Origin: Bugula neritina
Taxonomy: Eukaryota > Bryozoa > Gymnolaemata > Cheilostomatida > Bugulidae
Assembly (NCBI GenBank): GCA_964035545.1
Contig: OZ037765.1
Coordinates: 21,274,495 to 21,338,494, forward strand
Reading direction: 5' to 3'
Length of the DNA: 64,000 nucleotides
The translations under genes were made by a program, and so were the position numbers. A model generated the notes under the pieces. That model had not been told where the DNA came from and searched no databases. It saw only the letters and a program-made list of their open reading frames with translations. Position 1 is the stretch's first letter. Every line of letters begins with the position of its first letter. Shown piece by piece: positions 26,381 to 37,273 of this stretch.

Positions 26381-27391
26381 TAGCAATGTACACTTTCTCT
26401 ACTTGATCATGTGATTTTTTGCCAGTACTTTTCATTTTTGTGCTTATCATTATGTTCTTCCACCAAAGTTATGTTAGTAATTAGTATGATAAATATGTAT
26501 ATTCTTATGGTATTTTTGTATAAAATTTATGTACTCATACCTATTTATTGTGGTTTCTTGCAAGTTGTATATTTGTATATCTATAGTTAATGCAATAGAC
26601 TATCTTTTAGCTCAAAGAGCAACCAGTTATGCTTGTTATTTATGTAGATATATTTTTGTTTAGCAAACAATCTCTAACAATATTCAATTCTGTATAGTAT
26701 TATTAGCATATAAATAAAAAATAATTTAGAACTCAAAGATTTCGGAGTATTGTGTAAAAAAAGTTGTCAAAAAGTCAGTTAAGCAATTAATATCACCAGC
26801 AAAAAATGTTTGCCTACATGTAGTCTTATACAATAAAAATATCACATTGTAAAAGCTGATAGCAAAACCACACATCTGAATACCTTGCATACTTCAAAGC
26901 TGTTGGCTAATGATACATAAAAACAAACTATTGGTACTTAGTTCATAACAGAGAGAAGTTTTGTCCAAAGTATATTTATAATGATCATTTATATAAAATT
27001 AAAACAATCAATAATTTCAAACAAAATTAAATTTAATAATACACCAATTTATAATACCAAGAATCTGCAAGCAACTTTCTTCACTAAATTACTTCTAAAT
27101 TTCTAATTTCTATAATTTGCTTAAAATCTTTTGATGTATACTTTTTTAATGCATTTCTTTTAATGTGCAAATGTGGTGATCAACAGTTAATGCTGTATCT
27201 TTTATGCAATTGAGCATAGAAAAGCACAACATCAACTGTTGAAGTTTTTGTATTAGTTAGAAAATAGCAACTCAACACACAGTGACCAAAGTATAATATA
27301 AAAAGTAATTTTTGTACATAAAACTACTGTATGTTAGTTATACAGAAAAGGGAAGCTAGTTTTACTGCAAAAAATATATACTTTCAAACAA
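26381..27391. other. 3' flank of hsp70-1
   Basis: AT-rich, closely matched downstream of hsp70-2 and hsp70-3. A short frame near 27130-27230 gives CKCGDQQ-like text in the equivalent unit 2 sequence (44218-44265), possibly another scrap of a LINE tail. No gene. Confidence 0.5.
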
Positions 27392-27526
27392 CAAGCATAA
27401 TAACATGATTGAATAATAAGAGTAGCACATAATTTAAAGGTGTACTTTATATAATATCAAAATTCCTTATATGTAAATTTGGAACAAATATACTAAACAG
27501 ATTGCATAAGTACAGTCCAATAGTAC

Positions 27527-27597
27527 CTAGCAAGCACCAGCAACCCATCATGCTCAAGTAGATCAGCAAAGATCTGCTTTTCATATTCCAACAACAT
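27527..27597 (-). other. Duplicated XPF first coding exon (unit 2)
   Basis: A 71-base copy of XPF exon 1 with ATG at 27597, identical predicted residues ([10 protein letters not shown]... ending LAR) and a GT donor (GTACTATT) in the same phase 2. Only a synonymous change is seen. It lies 6.7 kb upstream of the real exon 1 on the XPF coding strand. It could be spliced to XPF exon 2 at 20269 as an alternative first exon, or be a relic of the duplication. Confidence 0.8.
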
Positions 27598-27809
27598 GGC
27601 CTACAAAGATTATCACATAATAAAAGTTCTCACCGTAAAAAAAGAAACCTCAGTTTTTTTACAAACACAATCTCTGAATATGATGACAGCTAGAAACATT
27701 TACAATTAATTTATATTAATTATAGTAAAATTCGTCATCATAGCCAAATTTCTTAAAGCTCAAGTTCAGGTAATAAATAAACACACAACTTTTATAAAAT
27801 ATCATCAAT

Positions 27810-28878
27810 AGACGATGTATGTTTGGTACAATTAGTACCTTGTACTAAATCTAAAACACTCACCACTATAACTTATATAAACTTCTGCAAGTTCAAATGT
27901 AAAATGCATACTTCTAGAAAATAGCTGTGCAACTTTTATTACATGCATTATTTTATTTCATATCTTAACTTTATGAACCATGAGTTCATTTTTCAAAATG
28001 TTTAAATTAAATGCTTAAAAAATGCATTTAAAAAATGTATTCCTGCAAAAATGCCCTGGAGCAGCTTGACCACAACCCCAGCTGTTCTGGCAAAACACAT
28101 TTAATGGTTTTTTTATTGACATAGTGGTGAATGAGCTAGTTGTTTTTGGCAGTTGAATATAGCCACGTTGCAGGCAATTTTATACGATTCTGATTGGCTG
28201 GACTCTACATGACCAGCTAATGATTGTATCTGATAGGCCTAATAATGCATTTGTCTTTGAAAATGTAGAGTTTTATATGAGTTATAGTGGTGATATTTTA
28301 GAGTTGGTACACGCCCCTTTTTGGTTGAGTTTTATAGTCTGATCATGCTGTAGTCATCTATACAACACTTGAGTGTATGGGGAAATTATTAGTATTACGA
28401 AATCTGTTTTGGCTTACTTTGCTATGCCAGTTTTCTGACTTGGTTTGTAAGCAACTATGTAGGCAGTTATAACTTAGGATGATTTCATCAAAGGTAGACA
28501 TTACTTAGGCCTTAGAACATCAAATCAACCAGTGCTGTTACTTGGTTGTATTGTAAAGCATTATCGAGAGCATAGCGCACTAGCACAGTCACTGAGCTGC
28601 AATGGCAGTGCATGCTACACCAAACTTATCAGTTCTATTATAATATCTTATGTAAGGCACGTAACACTAGGCTAGTCTCTGTTAGTATGTAGAGCAGTAG
28701 CACAGTTACAGCAGTCACACCACCCTTCTCTATCCTGTCTACCTAGCACTGAGGTTGCAATAATGATAATCATTTCATGGTTTAGTTTTAAATCCATGCA
28801 TACTACTAAATACATTCTCATAGTCTGGTTACTTTGTGTGCTTCAGTTTACTTTGATGTACTTATTCAAAAAATTGTT
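27810..28878 (+). repeat. Left long terminal inverted repeat of the ISL2EU-like element
   Basis: Reverse complement of about 35982-37054 with only scattered mismatches. Shared landmarks include GTACAATTAGTACC near the tip, GGGGCGTGTACCAAC-type sequence in the middle, and CTTTGATGTACTTATTC at the inner end. Similarity stops soon after AAAAAATT near 28878. Open frames within it are present, reversed, in the other arm and are not genes. Confidence 0.88.
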
Positions 28879-29235
28879 TTACCTAGCATTTTGTCAACAG
28901 TTGTTAACAACAGACAATGCATGTAGACGTTTATCTATATATGTGTGAGTTCGCGAGCTTTCTTTCGGCTCTCTTTGTTGAAATCTATATATTATTATGA
29001 ATTAAAAGCATTTACATTTGTATAATATCTTCAGATCATATTTGACCTAGTCTTGTATTAACTATTTATTTATTAAAATAAGGCTTGGTATAAAAATAAT
29101 AAGTTTCAAAACAAATGAAATAGTTAATGTATATAAACAAAATATGCATATATTTGTATTAAATCAGTGGCAGTCATACAAAACCTCAGTCCAAAATGAA
29201 GATCAAGGAAAGACCTACTTTCAGTATTTTAACTT

Positions 29236-31554
29236 TCACTCCATTTTTGCTGCAGCTAAAGGCTTTGTTTCTATTTCTGAAAAACAGGTCTGCTTTTTTG
29301 AAGGCTCCTCAGTTTGATTATGCTGCAGCCAAAATGCTGGGCTGAGATAATCGTTAAAAAATCTGGACAGTTTGATGAACATGGTTTCTGTGAATCTCAA
29401 GTCATGTGTTATGCGTTGAGTTACACTTCCCCTAACAGTAAATACAAAAAAATCACAATATTTAGCTTTAGTTATTTTAAGCTGACCTTGTACTTGGCCA
29501 TAATATTGGTGTTTCTTTTTGAGGATTGACTTTGTGCCATCGAAAGATTTTTTTAGAAAGGAAACTGTATTGAATGATGGGAGATCATCTAAAGCCGGGC
29601 ACTTAATTTCCAGAATGCCTTCCCCGTGACACTCACAGCTCACTATCCCATCAGGGGAAGCACCTAAAAATGCAAACTCTGTGGACAAAAACAGTCCACA
29701 GTCCCTAACAGTTAGTTTCTTGTGATGAGGGCTGTTTAAATTTAAGTATGTCTGTTTTGCTTTAGCTTCCATTGAGCGGCCATGCTGAATGGAAGGTACA
29801 GAGCTTATGTCTCCTGGGCTTATTAATGAGCTTACTAATTTGCTCATGTCAGTACGTGCGTCCTTAACTTGAGATTCCATTCGTGTCTTCACACGATAGA
29901 AATTAGAAGCAGTAATTCGGCCATGTCTGAGCAATTTCCAAAGGGGGCTGTCACTCTGCTTCACTGTTGCTGCTTCTATTTCCCACACTTGATTTCTTGT
30001 TATGGACATGGTTCTGACCAATTTAGAGAAATGCTCTGGACTATCTGCGCTCTCTGCCAGGGTTGACATAACCAGATCTTTAAATGGTTCAACTTCTATA
30101 AGAAAACTTATCAATCTATATGTATGCTTAATGTACATACACAACACAAAATTTTTGTTGTGTATATCAAACATATGCAGTATTACAGAAAATAGAACAT
30201 TTAGATGGTCAGACATAGTACTCCTTATGTGTTGTACCTTTTAATAATGTGGTTTCTTGAACTTTTTGCCATTCTTCAAGGCTTGGTTTTTTACCATATT
30301 TTTCAAGAATATATGTACTCTCACTAGCAAAGATTTTAAGTTCTTCCTCCCACTCTTTGAAAATTACACCTCCATTGTTACTAGTAGCCACTTTTCTATG
30401 CATTCGGGCATAATTCCTGTCTTTTCCTGTAAACAGTAAAGTGCAGCAGTTATAACTATAAATGGCACCCTAATTCTATTTTACCAACAGTTAAAATAAT
30501 ATTTATTAACTCAATTATTATTTTAGTAAAAAATTCGCTAAGTAACAGTCATAAACAAAGTTACTTTAACAATTTAAGCCAAATATTTTCTCTACTTTAT
30601 TCTTGATGCTTACCTTTTTTATAATCTGGTTTAAAAAAATGAAGGTCAGCAAGACGCCTTGGTGTACACACACTTTTGGTGGAGCGTTTCCAGTTGCACT
30701 CTCCGTCAGTGCAACTTCTTTTGAATGGCTCTTTTTGGGATATATAATCAAGTTTGAAAACAACTGCTGCTATATGGTTGCAAGAGGAGCTAAGCCTGAA
30801 ATAAAAAATTTAGTTCAGCATGATATGTAAATATTTTTTAAAAACACAGAAAATCATACTCTGGCAAAATTTGCACACAATACTTATTTATAACTATCAT
30901 TAAGTCATTTGAAAAATTTGATAGAGCCGGAATATAATATGTCATTGCTTACCCTGCAGTACAGCTGCACCAAGCAGAAAGTATCTTCCCAGTTATTTGA
31001 AGGCAAGCAATCCAAACACTATGTGGGGTTGCAGAAATTCTTTCACTAGGTCTACACACTGTTGTAAAATATGCTACATTAGATGAAGGTTCATGGTAAT
31101 ATTTTATGGTGCTAACCCAATCATCCGCAAAATATGCATAGGCTTTTCCTTGCTTATATCTGCTATACATTTCTGCAGAAAGAGCAGTGTTGGCTTCGTT
31201 CACATACATAACAAGATCACTAAATAAAACTTTTGGCCACATTGAAATACTGTCTCTTTCTTCACTCCAATCTTTAATAGTCAGTGGATCCAGTATTACT
31301 GTGCCGTCATTAGTTTTAAGAAGATCTAAATATTCCCGTTTGCTTTGTGCTTCCATCTCTATTGCCGACTTTGCAGGCTGATAGTCAAGGTGCATTGCTC
31401 CATAAACTAAAGAGATTAACTCAACCTTACTTTTTTTACTATGTGGCAAGTTTCTGATTTTTAGATATTCTTTTAGAGCAGTTACTTTCCATGTAGAAAT
31501 TTCTTCAAATGTCTCTGTCAATTGTTTTTCTTTTGGAGAAACTGCTAATGCCAT
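29236..31554 (-). CDS. Transposon-encoded SAP-SWIM-YqaJ nuclease-like protein
   Basis: Four exons join in phase: 31554-30953, 30795-30614, 30426-30238 and 30095-29236, giving 610 residues with no internal stop. Residues about 18-52 resemble a SAP DNA-binding motif (WKVTALKEYLKIRNLP). A SWIM zinc finger spans the first splice junction: CSC ... CNH, about residues 195-206. The last exon carries a YqaJ-type recombinase/exonuclease domain: HGRITASNF (about 382-390), HGRSMEAKA with E434, GASPDG with D473, LEIKCP with E487 and K489, then YYGQVQGQL. These are the acidic and lysine positions expected of a PD-(D/E)XK fold. Its place between the transposon TIRs, divergent from the transposase, makes an accessory role in transposition likely. 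Exact biochemical role is unknown. The start is the first ATG after a possible CTACAG acceptor. Confidence 0.86.
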
Positions 31555-31560
31555 GTTCAC

Positions 31561-32981
31561 AACTGTAGCTGGTCCAGGATATTACAAGTTTATTTTTATG
31601 TTTGCTGGTAAAAACACAAAATAAGTTAAATTGATCATCATAATAAAAAGTGATATTTGTACATAAATGAAGTTACCTAAGAATGTGTAACAGGCATCAG
31701 TATACAGAGAAAGAAAATAGAATTATTTACTAGAGAAACAGTATTTGTTGCAATATGGTATGGTGTGTCATTATAACTATTAATTTTGAGTAAAACATGT
31801 ATAAAATATAACTAACCTGTTGGCTCATGTATACAGATCTCTATAAAATTGAATAAAGCAAAGGTCACAAATAATGGCAGTTTTTATAAGAAAGCAAAAA
31901 AAGCTAGTTCTAATAAAGTTGTGAAGAGTTTTCAAACTGAGCTGCGTTTTGCTGTATCTCTAAAACTACTGCAGCTGATGAGTATTAAACTATGGTATAC
32001 ATTCACTGCATAGCCCAAAGGTAGCTACATAGCCAGCAGAGGTAGGGAAATAAGGACAGTAACCCTAACAATAATGGTATAACCCTAAATCCAACAGTAA
32101 ACAGAAGGCAAATGAATCACATCACAGAGCTTGCTGACGTAGTCTATCTAATCGGAACTAGGAATTTTAATGAGAAATTTGTTGTTGCGACAGCATGAGT
32201 GAATCATACTGTGGGTGTCTGACAATCATTTACATTCATGTTGTAAATGTAAAATCTGCTAAGGATATCACTTATGTTTTGCTTGCTATATTATAATACA
32301 AATACCTTCTGTTAGAAACTTATGTTTATGTCATTAGTTTGTACGGTACTCGGGCATGCTGGTACTCATACTCATCTCCTCATAATGAGATTTAGTGGAT
32401 TATAGTAGCTACACAAAAGGTGAGTAACTATTTCAACAATAATTAACTAAAGTCAGTCGCTGAACATGTTATTTCTGTCCACATTTGGATAGTTCTGTAG
32501 CAAAGCACAGAAGTTTATTGAGCATATGCAGTCTATGTATTTTAGTAATAGATAAAAATTTGTTAGTCTTTCACTTTTTGCATTTCCAACTAGATCTGGC
32601 TAAAAATAGATTTATTTCAATCAGTTTACTGTGAAGGGCTGAGATGCTTGTGAGCAATTTTTCAAATGCTGTTCTTATTAAATGCACAACCTTTTGCAAA
32701 CAGGTAAAGGTTTCAGTCAACAATGGCTACTATATCAAATTTCCTCAACTTTTACTTACTCAAAGTTACCAACATTAATTACTGGCTTTAGCACAAAACT
32801 GTGTTGACAACTTATATTCCAAAATATCTGTGGTATATTCCTTAACTTTACAGCATGCAAGCATTTATGTTGGGGAAAAAACTTTCACTATCTTTTGTAA
32901 CACACATTTAGTTATCAGGTTTTGTTCTGGTAGGAATCTAATCCAATACCGAATATTTTGCTTGGCATTTTACAGATCGGC
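31561..32981. promoter_or_regulatory. Divergent spacer between the two transposon genes
   Basis: About 1.4 kb without coding signal separates the YqaJ gene (-) from the transposase (+). It must contain both promoters, or a shared one, plus 5' UTRs. I cannot point to a specific core promoter motif. Confidence 0.4.
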
Positions 32982-33715
32982 ATGAGAATCTGCGCAGTTA
33001 AAAACTGCCATAATGGAGAGTATAAACTTCAAAAGTTTCGAAAGAGCAATCCTGGAAATTGGATCCTTTCGCTCTTTATACGTTTCCACGAAAAAGTGAG
33101 CAACAGCGTCACGATTGGTGTGTTTTAATAAATCGGAAGGATGAATTAGGAAATTTATGGACTCCAAAACAACAATCCAGAGTTTGCTCCCTACATTTTA
33201 AGGATGGTCAGCCAACTGAGCAAAATCCAAACCCAACCCTTCACTTGGGATACAAATGCACCAAAACCTATAGTTCAAGAGGCACAGAAAACAGTGGTTT
33301 TGACAGAACAGCTGGAAAAAGAAAAGAACAGAAAATATATTCAACAAATGTAAAGCAACAAAATTCATCTTACAGCCATCCTTGTAGGCAAACTTCATTA
33401 GATGTACCTGAGCAAAATGAGACTTTGCCAGCTAATGCAAAAAAGAGTCCTAGGCTTTCAAATATTGGACCAAAAGTTACAAGAAAAAGCTCAGGACTTT
33501 CCAAGTTTAAACAAAAGGCAGGTGTTAGGAAAATTAAAGTTTTCAAAACGTTTACCACAACAGATGAAAGAACCAAGTTTTACACTGGAATACCTACACG
33601 ATCTCTATATTTTTCTTTAGCAAGGTAAAAGTTTATTACCGTACTGTTAAAAACACACACACCACACACACGCACGCGTATACATATATATATATACACA
33701 CACGCACGCGTATAC

Positions 33716-33812
<97 letters not shown>

Positions 33813-35068
33813 TATATACATATATATGTTTTTTTATTAAAAAATGCCACACCCTACTATATAGTTTCATACATTAAACTGCACTAAAAATAAATAAAAT
33901 GAAGAAAAATATAATATATTGAATTAAATCATCATTAAATATAAATATTGTAAATCGAAGATGTTAAAAATATGTTTACCCATCTCAAAAATTGAAAATT
34001 TTATGCATCAAGGCTCAACAGGCAACAGTGGCATTAAAGTTACTGTTGTGTGTTTAAAATAAATAGCAAAACTTATGAAATATTTTAAACATAAAATATT
34101 ATAAAGGAATGATAGTTAGCACAAATATTTGAGGCTATAAAAGTTTTTATTCCTCTTTTTATAATTATTAGACACAGATTAAGCTACATGAATATAAACT
34201 GAGTAATTAAATATATGTTGAACATACACTGATATAATTTCCAGCTGTCAATTTATTTTTTATTCTTTTATATAGATTTATATGCCCAAAGATGAGGTGT
34301 CTTACTCTCAGAAAAAAGTTAACAAGACAAGATGAGCTTTTGTTGGCTTTGATGAAGCTGCGTCAAGGTCTGCAGTTTCAAATGCTTGCTGACCTTTTTT
34401 ATATTTCTAGAATGCTAGCAAGCAAAATCTTCAAAGATACATTAACCATTCTAGCAAAAGAATTAAAAAATCTCATTATTTTTCCCCCTAGAGAGAAATT
34501 GAACATTCCTCTCAATTTTCAAAGTCAGTATCCCAACATTAGGTGCATTATTGATTGCACAGAAATATTTATATGCAAGCCACAGTCGAAGTTGGCACAA
34601 GCCTTGACATGGAGTGAATATAAAAAATCAAATACAATCAAATACCTTATTGCAATCACACCCAGAGGCACTATATGCTTTCTTTCACCTGGAATGGGAG
34701 GTAGGGCCTCAGACAAGTGCATAGTTAATGATTCTGGCTTCTTGGGTCTCATAAACCCAGGTGATGTGGTCATGGCAGATAAAGGCTTTATTATTGAAGA
34801 AGAGCTAATAGGAGCTGGAGCCAAGTTGGCCATGCCACCTGGGAAGAGAGGCCATTCTCAAATGACTAGAGCGAAGTTACTGCAAACTAAATTGATTGCT
34901 AACCTTCGAATCCACGTTGAAAGAGCAATAAAACGAGTAAAGGAATTTAATATTTTAAATGGTCCTGGGGGTGTAAGCTTACTGTTGACACCGCTTTTAG
35001 ATAAAGTAATGATAGTCTGCTGTGCTCTCTGTAATCTGCAGCCACCTTTGGTAGCCGATGAAGTGTAG
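32982..35068 (+). pseudogene. THAP-DDE (DDE_Tnp_4-type) transposase, frameshifted in the THAP domain
   Basis: Exon 1 is 32982-33624 and exon 2 is 34276-35068, joined in phase through an AG|GT...AG|A junction (SLAR to FICP). The start MRICAVKNCHNGEYKL gives the first two THAP cysteines. The rest of the THAP domain (PFALYTFPRK ... DWCVLINRK ... RVCSLHF ... NPTLHLGY) is in a different frame, so one base has been lost (or two gained) between about 33026 and 33058. Exon 2 carries a helix-turn-helix region and an RNase-H-fold DDE core: IDCTE, then YKKSNTIKYLIAITPRG, ADKGF, and HVERAIKRVKEF supplying the acidic triad. Such transposases cut and paste the element via its TIRs. This copy probably cannot make full-length protein unless the shift is a sequencing error. 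Confidence 0.86.
33651..33828. repeat. Compound (CA)n/(TA)n microsatellite in the transposase intron
   Basis: Runs of AC, interrupted by two CACGCACGCGTATACATA blocks, followed by a long pure TA run. Alternating purine-pyrimidine throughout. Open frames across it are repeat artefacts. Confidence 0.95.
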
Positions 35069-35981
35069 CACTTTTATAATAATATTCTTCTTTATGTGCT
35101 ATTGTATACGTATTTGCTATACCACTATGCTTTATAAATAAAAGTCTGATATTATTACACTTTTGTCATATCTGCTTATCTTAATGATTGTTGAGAAGGA
35201 TTTTGGGTGAAAGTAAATGGCAGCTCAGACTTGATACTCATTTTATAAAATGCTAACTTATGCATAAATAATATTCTGTTAGTACCAATATTGTATGCAG
35301 TCAGCGTTGAAATATAATGCCTTCGTTTTGATGGAATCGACATTTTCTCTGTAGCTATCATGTTGCATCACACAATATGAAAAAATATTCAAGCCCAATG
35401 TTTAATGACCGTTTATTCTAACATTCCAAATTATTAGGAGAAAGCCTTTGTATTTTACCCAACTGACTAAAAAATGTATTGGAAACTCATTAGTAAAGTT
35501 GTTGATGTTATTGCATTAGCTTCAGAGCTAAGTACAGATGTTTCATCCAGCAATGACTTGAGACTGAGAAGTTCAACTTTAATATCACTTATACAAACAG
35601 GGCAAATTGCATAAAACATTACTTCACAGTTAAAAGAAACTAAACTATATTGTCCCATGGCTGATGTCATTACATTTGTAGAATAATCATACTGTTTAGC
35701 TAAGTAAATCGTATACAAGAAAGGGTTATCAACATGGTACCATGGTGATAATACCAACTAACAATATAGACCCACATGCAAGGCACTACATGCTAATACT
35801 CATTTTTATACAAAATGTCTACATTATCTATTGCTAATACCTGTGCATTTAAACTCAATGCAGATGAATATGTGACGGAGTAAAAAAATGCTGTTCTACA
35901 AATTTAAAATAAAATAGTATTGGGTACACAAGCAAATAATTTATGGCTATAGCTAGGCTAATGCATTTGTAATGAGCGTGT
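35069..35981. other. Transposon interior 3' of the transposase
   Basis: AT-rich, between the transposase stop and the right TIR. AATAAA near 35137 could serve as its polyadenylation signal. A 96-codon minus-strand frame (35467-35757) has no recognisable similarity. Confidence 0.5.
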
Positions 35982-37054
35982 GAAATAATTTTTTGAATAA
36001 GTACATCAAAGTAAACTGAAGCACACAAAGTAACCAGACTATGAGAATGTATTTAGTAGTATGCATGGATTTAAAACTAAACCATGAAATGATTATCATT
36101 ATTGCAACCTCAGTGCTAGGTAGACAGGATAGAGAAGGGTGGTGTGACTGCTGTAACTGTGCTACTGCTCTACATACTAACAGAGACTAGCCTAGTGTTT
36201 TACGTGCCTTACATAAGATATTATAATAGAACTGATAAGTTTGGTGTAGCATGCACTGCCATTGCAGCTCAGTGACTGTGCTAGTGCGCTATGCTCTCGA
36301 TAATGCTTTACAATACAACCAAGTAACAGCACTGGTTGATTTGATGTTCTAAGGCCTAAGTAATGTCTACCTTTGATGAAATCATCCTAAGTTATAACTG
36401 CCTACATAGTTGCTTACAAACCAAGTCAGAAAACTGGCATAGCAAAGTAAGCCAAAACAGATTTCGTAATACTAATAATTTCCCCATACACTCAAGTGTT
36501 GTATAGATGACTACAGCATGATCAGACTACAAAACTCAACCAAAAAGGGGCGTGTACCAACTCTAAAATATCACCACTATAACTCATATAAAACTCTACA
36601 TTTTCAAAGACAAATGCATTATTAGGCCTATCAGATACAATCATTAGCTGGTCATGTAGAGTCCAGCCAATCAGAATAGTATAAAATTGCCTGCAACGTG
36701 GCTATATTCAACTGCCAAAAACAACTAGCTCATTCACCACTATGTCAATAAAAAAACCATTAAATGTGTTTTGCCAGAACAGCTGGGGTTGTGGTCAAGC
36801 TGCTCCAGGGCATTTTTGCAGGAATACATTTTTTAAATGCATTTTTTAAGCATTTAATTTAAACATTTTGAAAAATGAACTCATGGTTCATAAAGTTAAG
36901 ATATGAAATAAAATAATGCATGTAATAAAAGTTGCACAGCTATTTTCTAGAAGTATGCATTTTGCATTTGAACTTGCAGAAGTTTATATATGTTATAGTG
37001 GTGAGTGTTTTAGATTTAGTACAAGGTACTAATTGTACCAAACATACATCGTCT
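35982..37054 (-). repeat. Right long terminal inverted repeat of the ISL2EU-like element
   Basis: Inverted counterpart of 27810-28878. It keeps the whole terminal sequence, ending CATACATCGTCT, and is followed by the AT target duplication at 37055-37056. Confidence 0.88.
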
Positions 37055-37273
37055 ATTACAATGGTGTGGTGGCTCGTGGAGCTACCAGCAGCACGATACG
37101 CAGGGTCGCGTAATTGACCCGGAACAGTGACAGCCAATTAGCAACTTTAGTAGTTAGTAGCAGTAATAGTTTTCCCGCTGTTAGTCAGTCGAAGTTAGAG
37201 TGTTGAATAGTCTAGATGTGTGAAGTATTAAATGTATTTGTATCGTTTTTGTAATGTGTTATTGTGTTTAAAA

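Larger units (their letters stand above)
20695..27390. repeat. Tandem segmental duplication, unit 1 (XPF exon 1 plus hsp70-1)
   Basis: Unit 1 starts inside XPF intron 1 near 20695 (CAAGTATAATAACATG) and runs through XPF exon 1, the spacer, hsp70-1 and its 3' flank to about 27390. The same order recurs at 27392-44444 and 44445-50043. Without later insertions each unit is about 5.6 kb. Unit 1 is the only one joined to the rest of XPF, so it holds the ancestral left breakpoint. The unit ends in TATATACTTTCAAACAA next to the following copy; the ancestral left edge reads AATTTCAAAAGT, so a short TTTCAAA microhomology may have mediated the first duplication (inference). Confidence 0.9.
27810..37054. 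mobile_element. ISL2EU-like (PIF/Harbinger-related) DNA transposon, 9.2 kb, with ~1.07-kb TIRs
   Basis: Begins AGACGATGTATG and ends CATACATCGTCT. Units 1 and 3 preserve the empty site ATCAATTACAAT; here it reads ATCAAT-element-ATTACAAT, i.e. a 2-bp AT duplication (27808-27809 and 37055-37056). The terminal inverted repeats are very long and highly similar. Inside are a minus-strand SAP-SWIM-YqaJ gene and a plus-strand THAP-DDE transposase, divergently arranged about a 1.4-kb spacer. As I recall, ISL2EU elements pair a Harbinger-like transposase with a YqaJ-type nuclease, which fits. Insertion is younger than the hsp70 triplication because sister units lack it. Confidence 0.9.

Noticed and set aside
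28763-28948. Small membrane-protein-like frame
   Set aside because: Lies mostly in the left TIR; the same sequence occurs inverted in the right TIR without an equivalent gene context.
33059-33628. Independent gene starting at 33059
   Set aside because: No ATG there; it is the second frame of the THAP domain that begins at 32982, and it splices into the DDE exon.
33580-33870. Tyrosine/isoleucine-rich minus-strand frames
   Set aside because: Translation of the CA/TA microsatellite.
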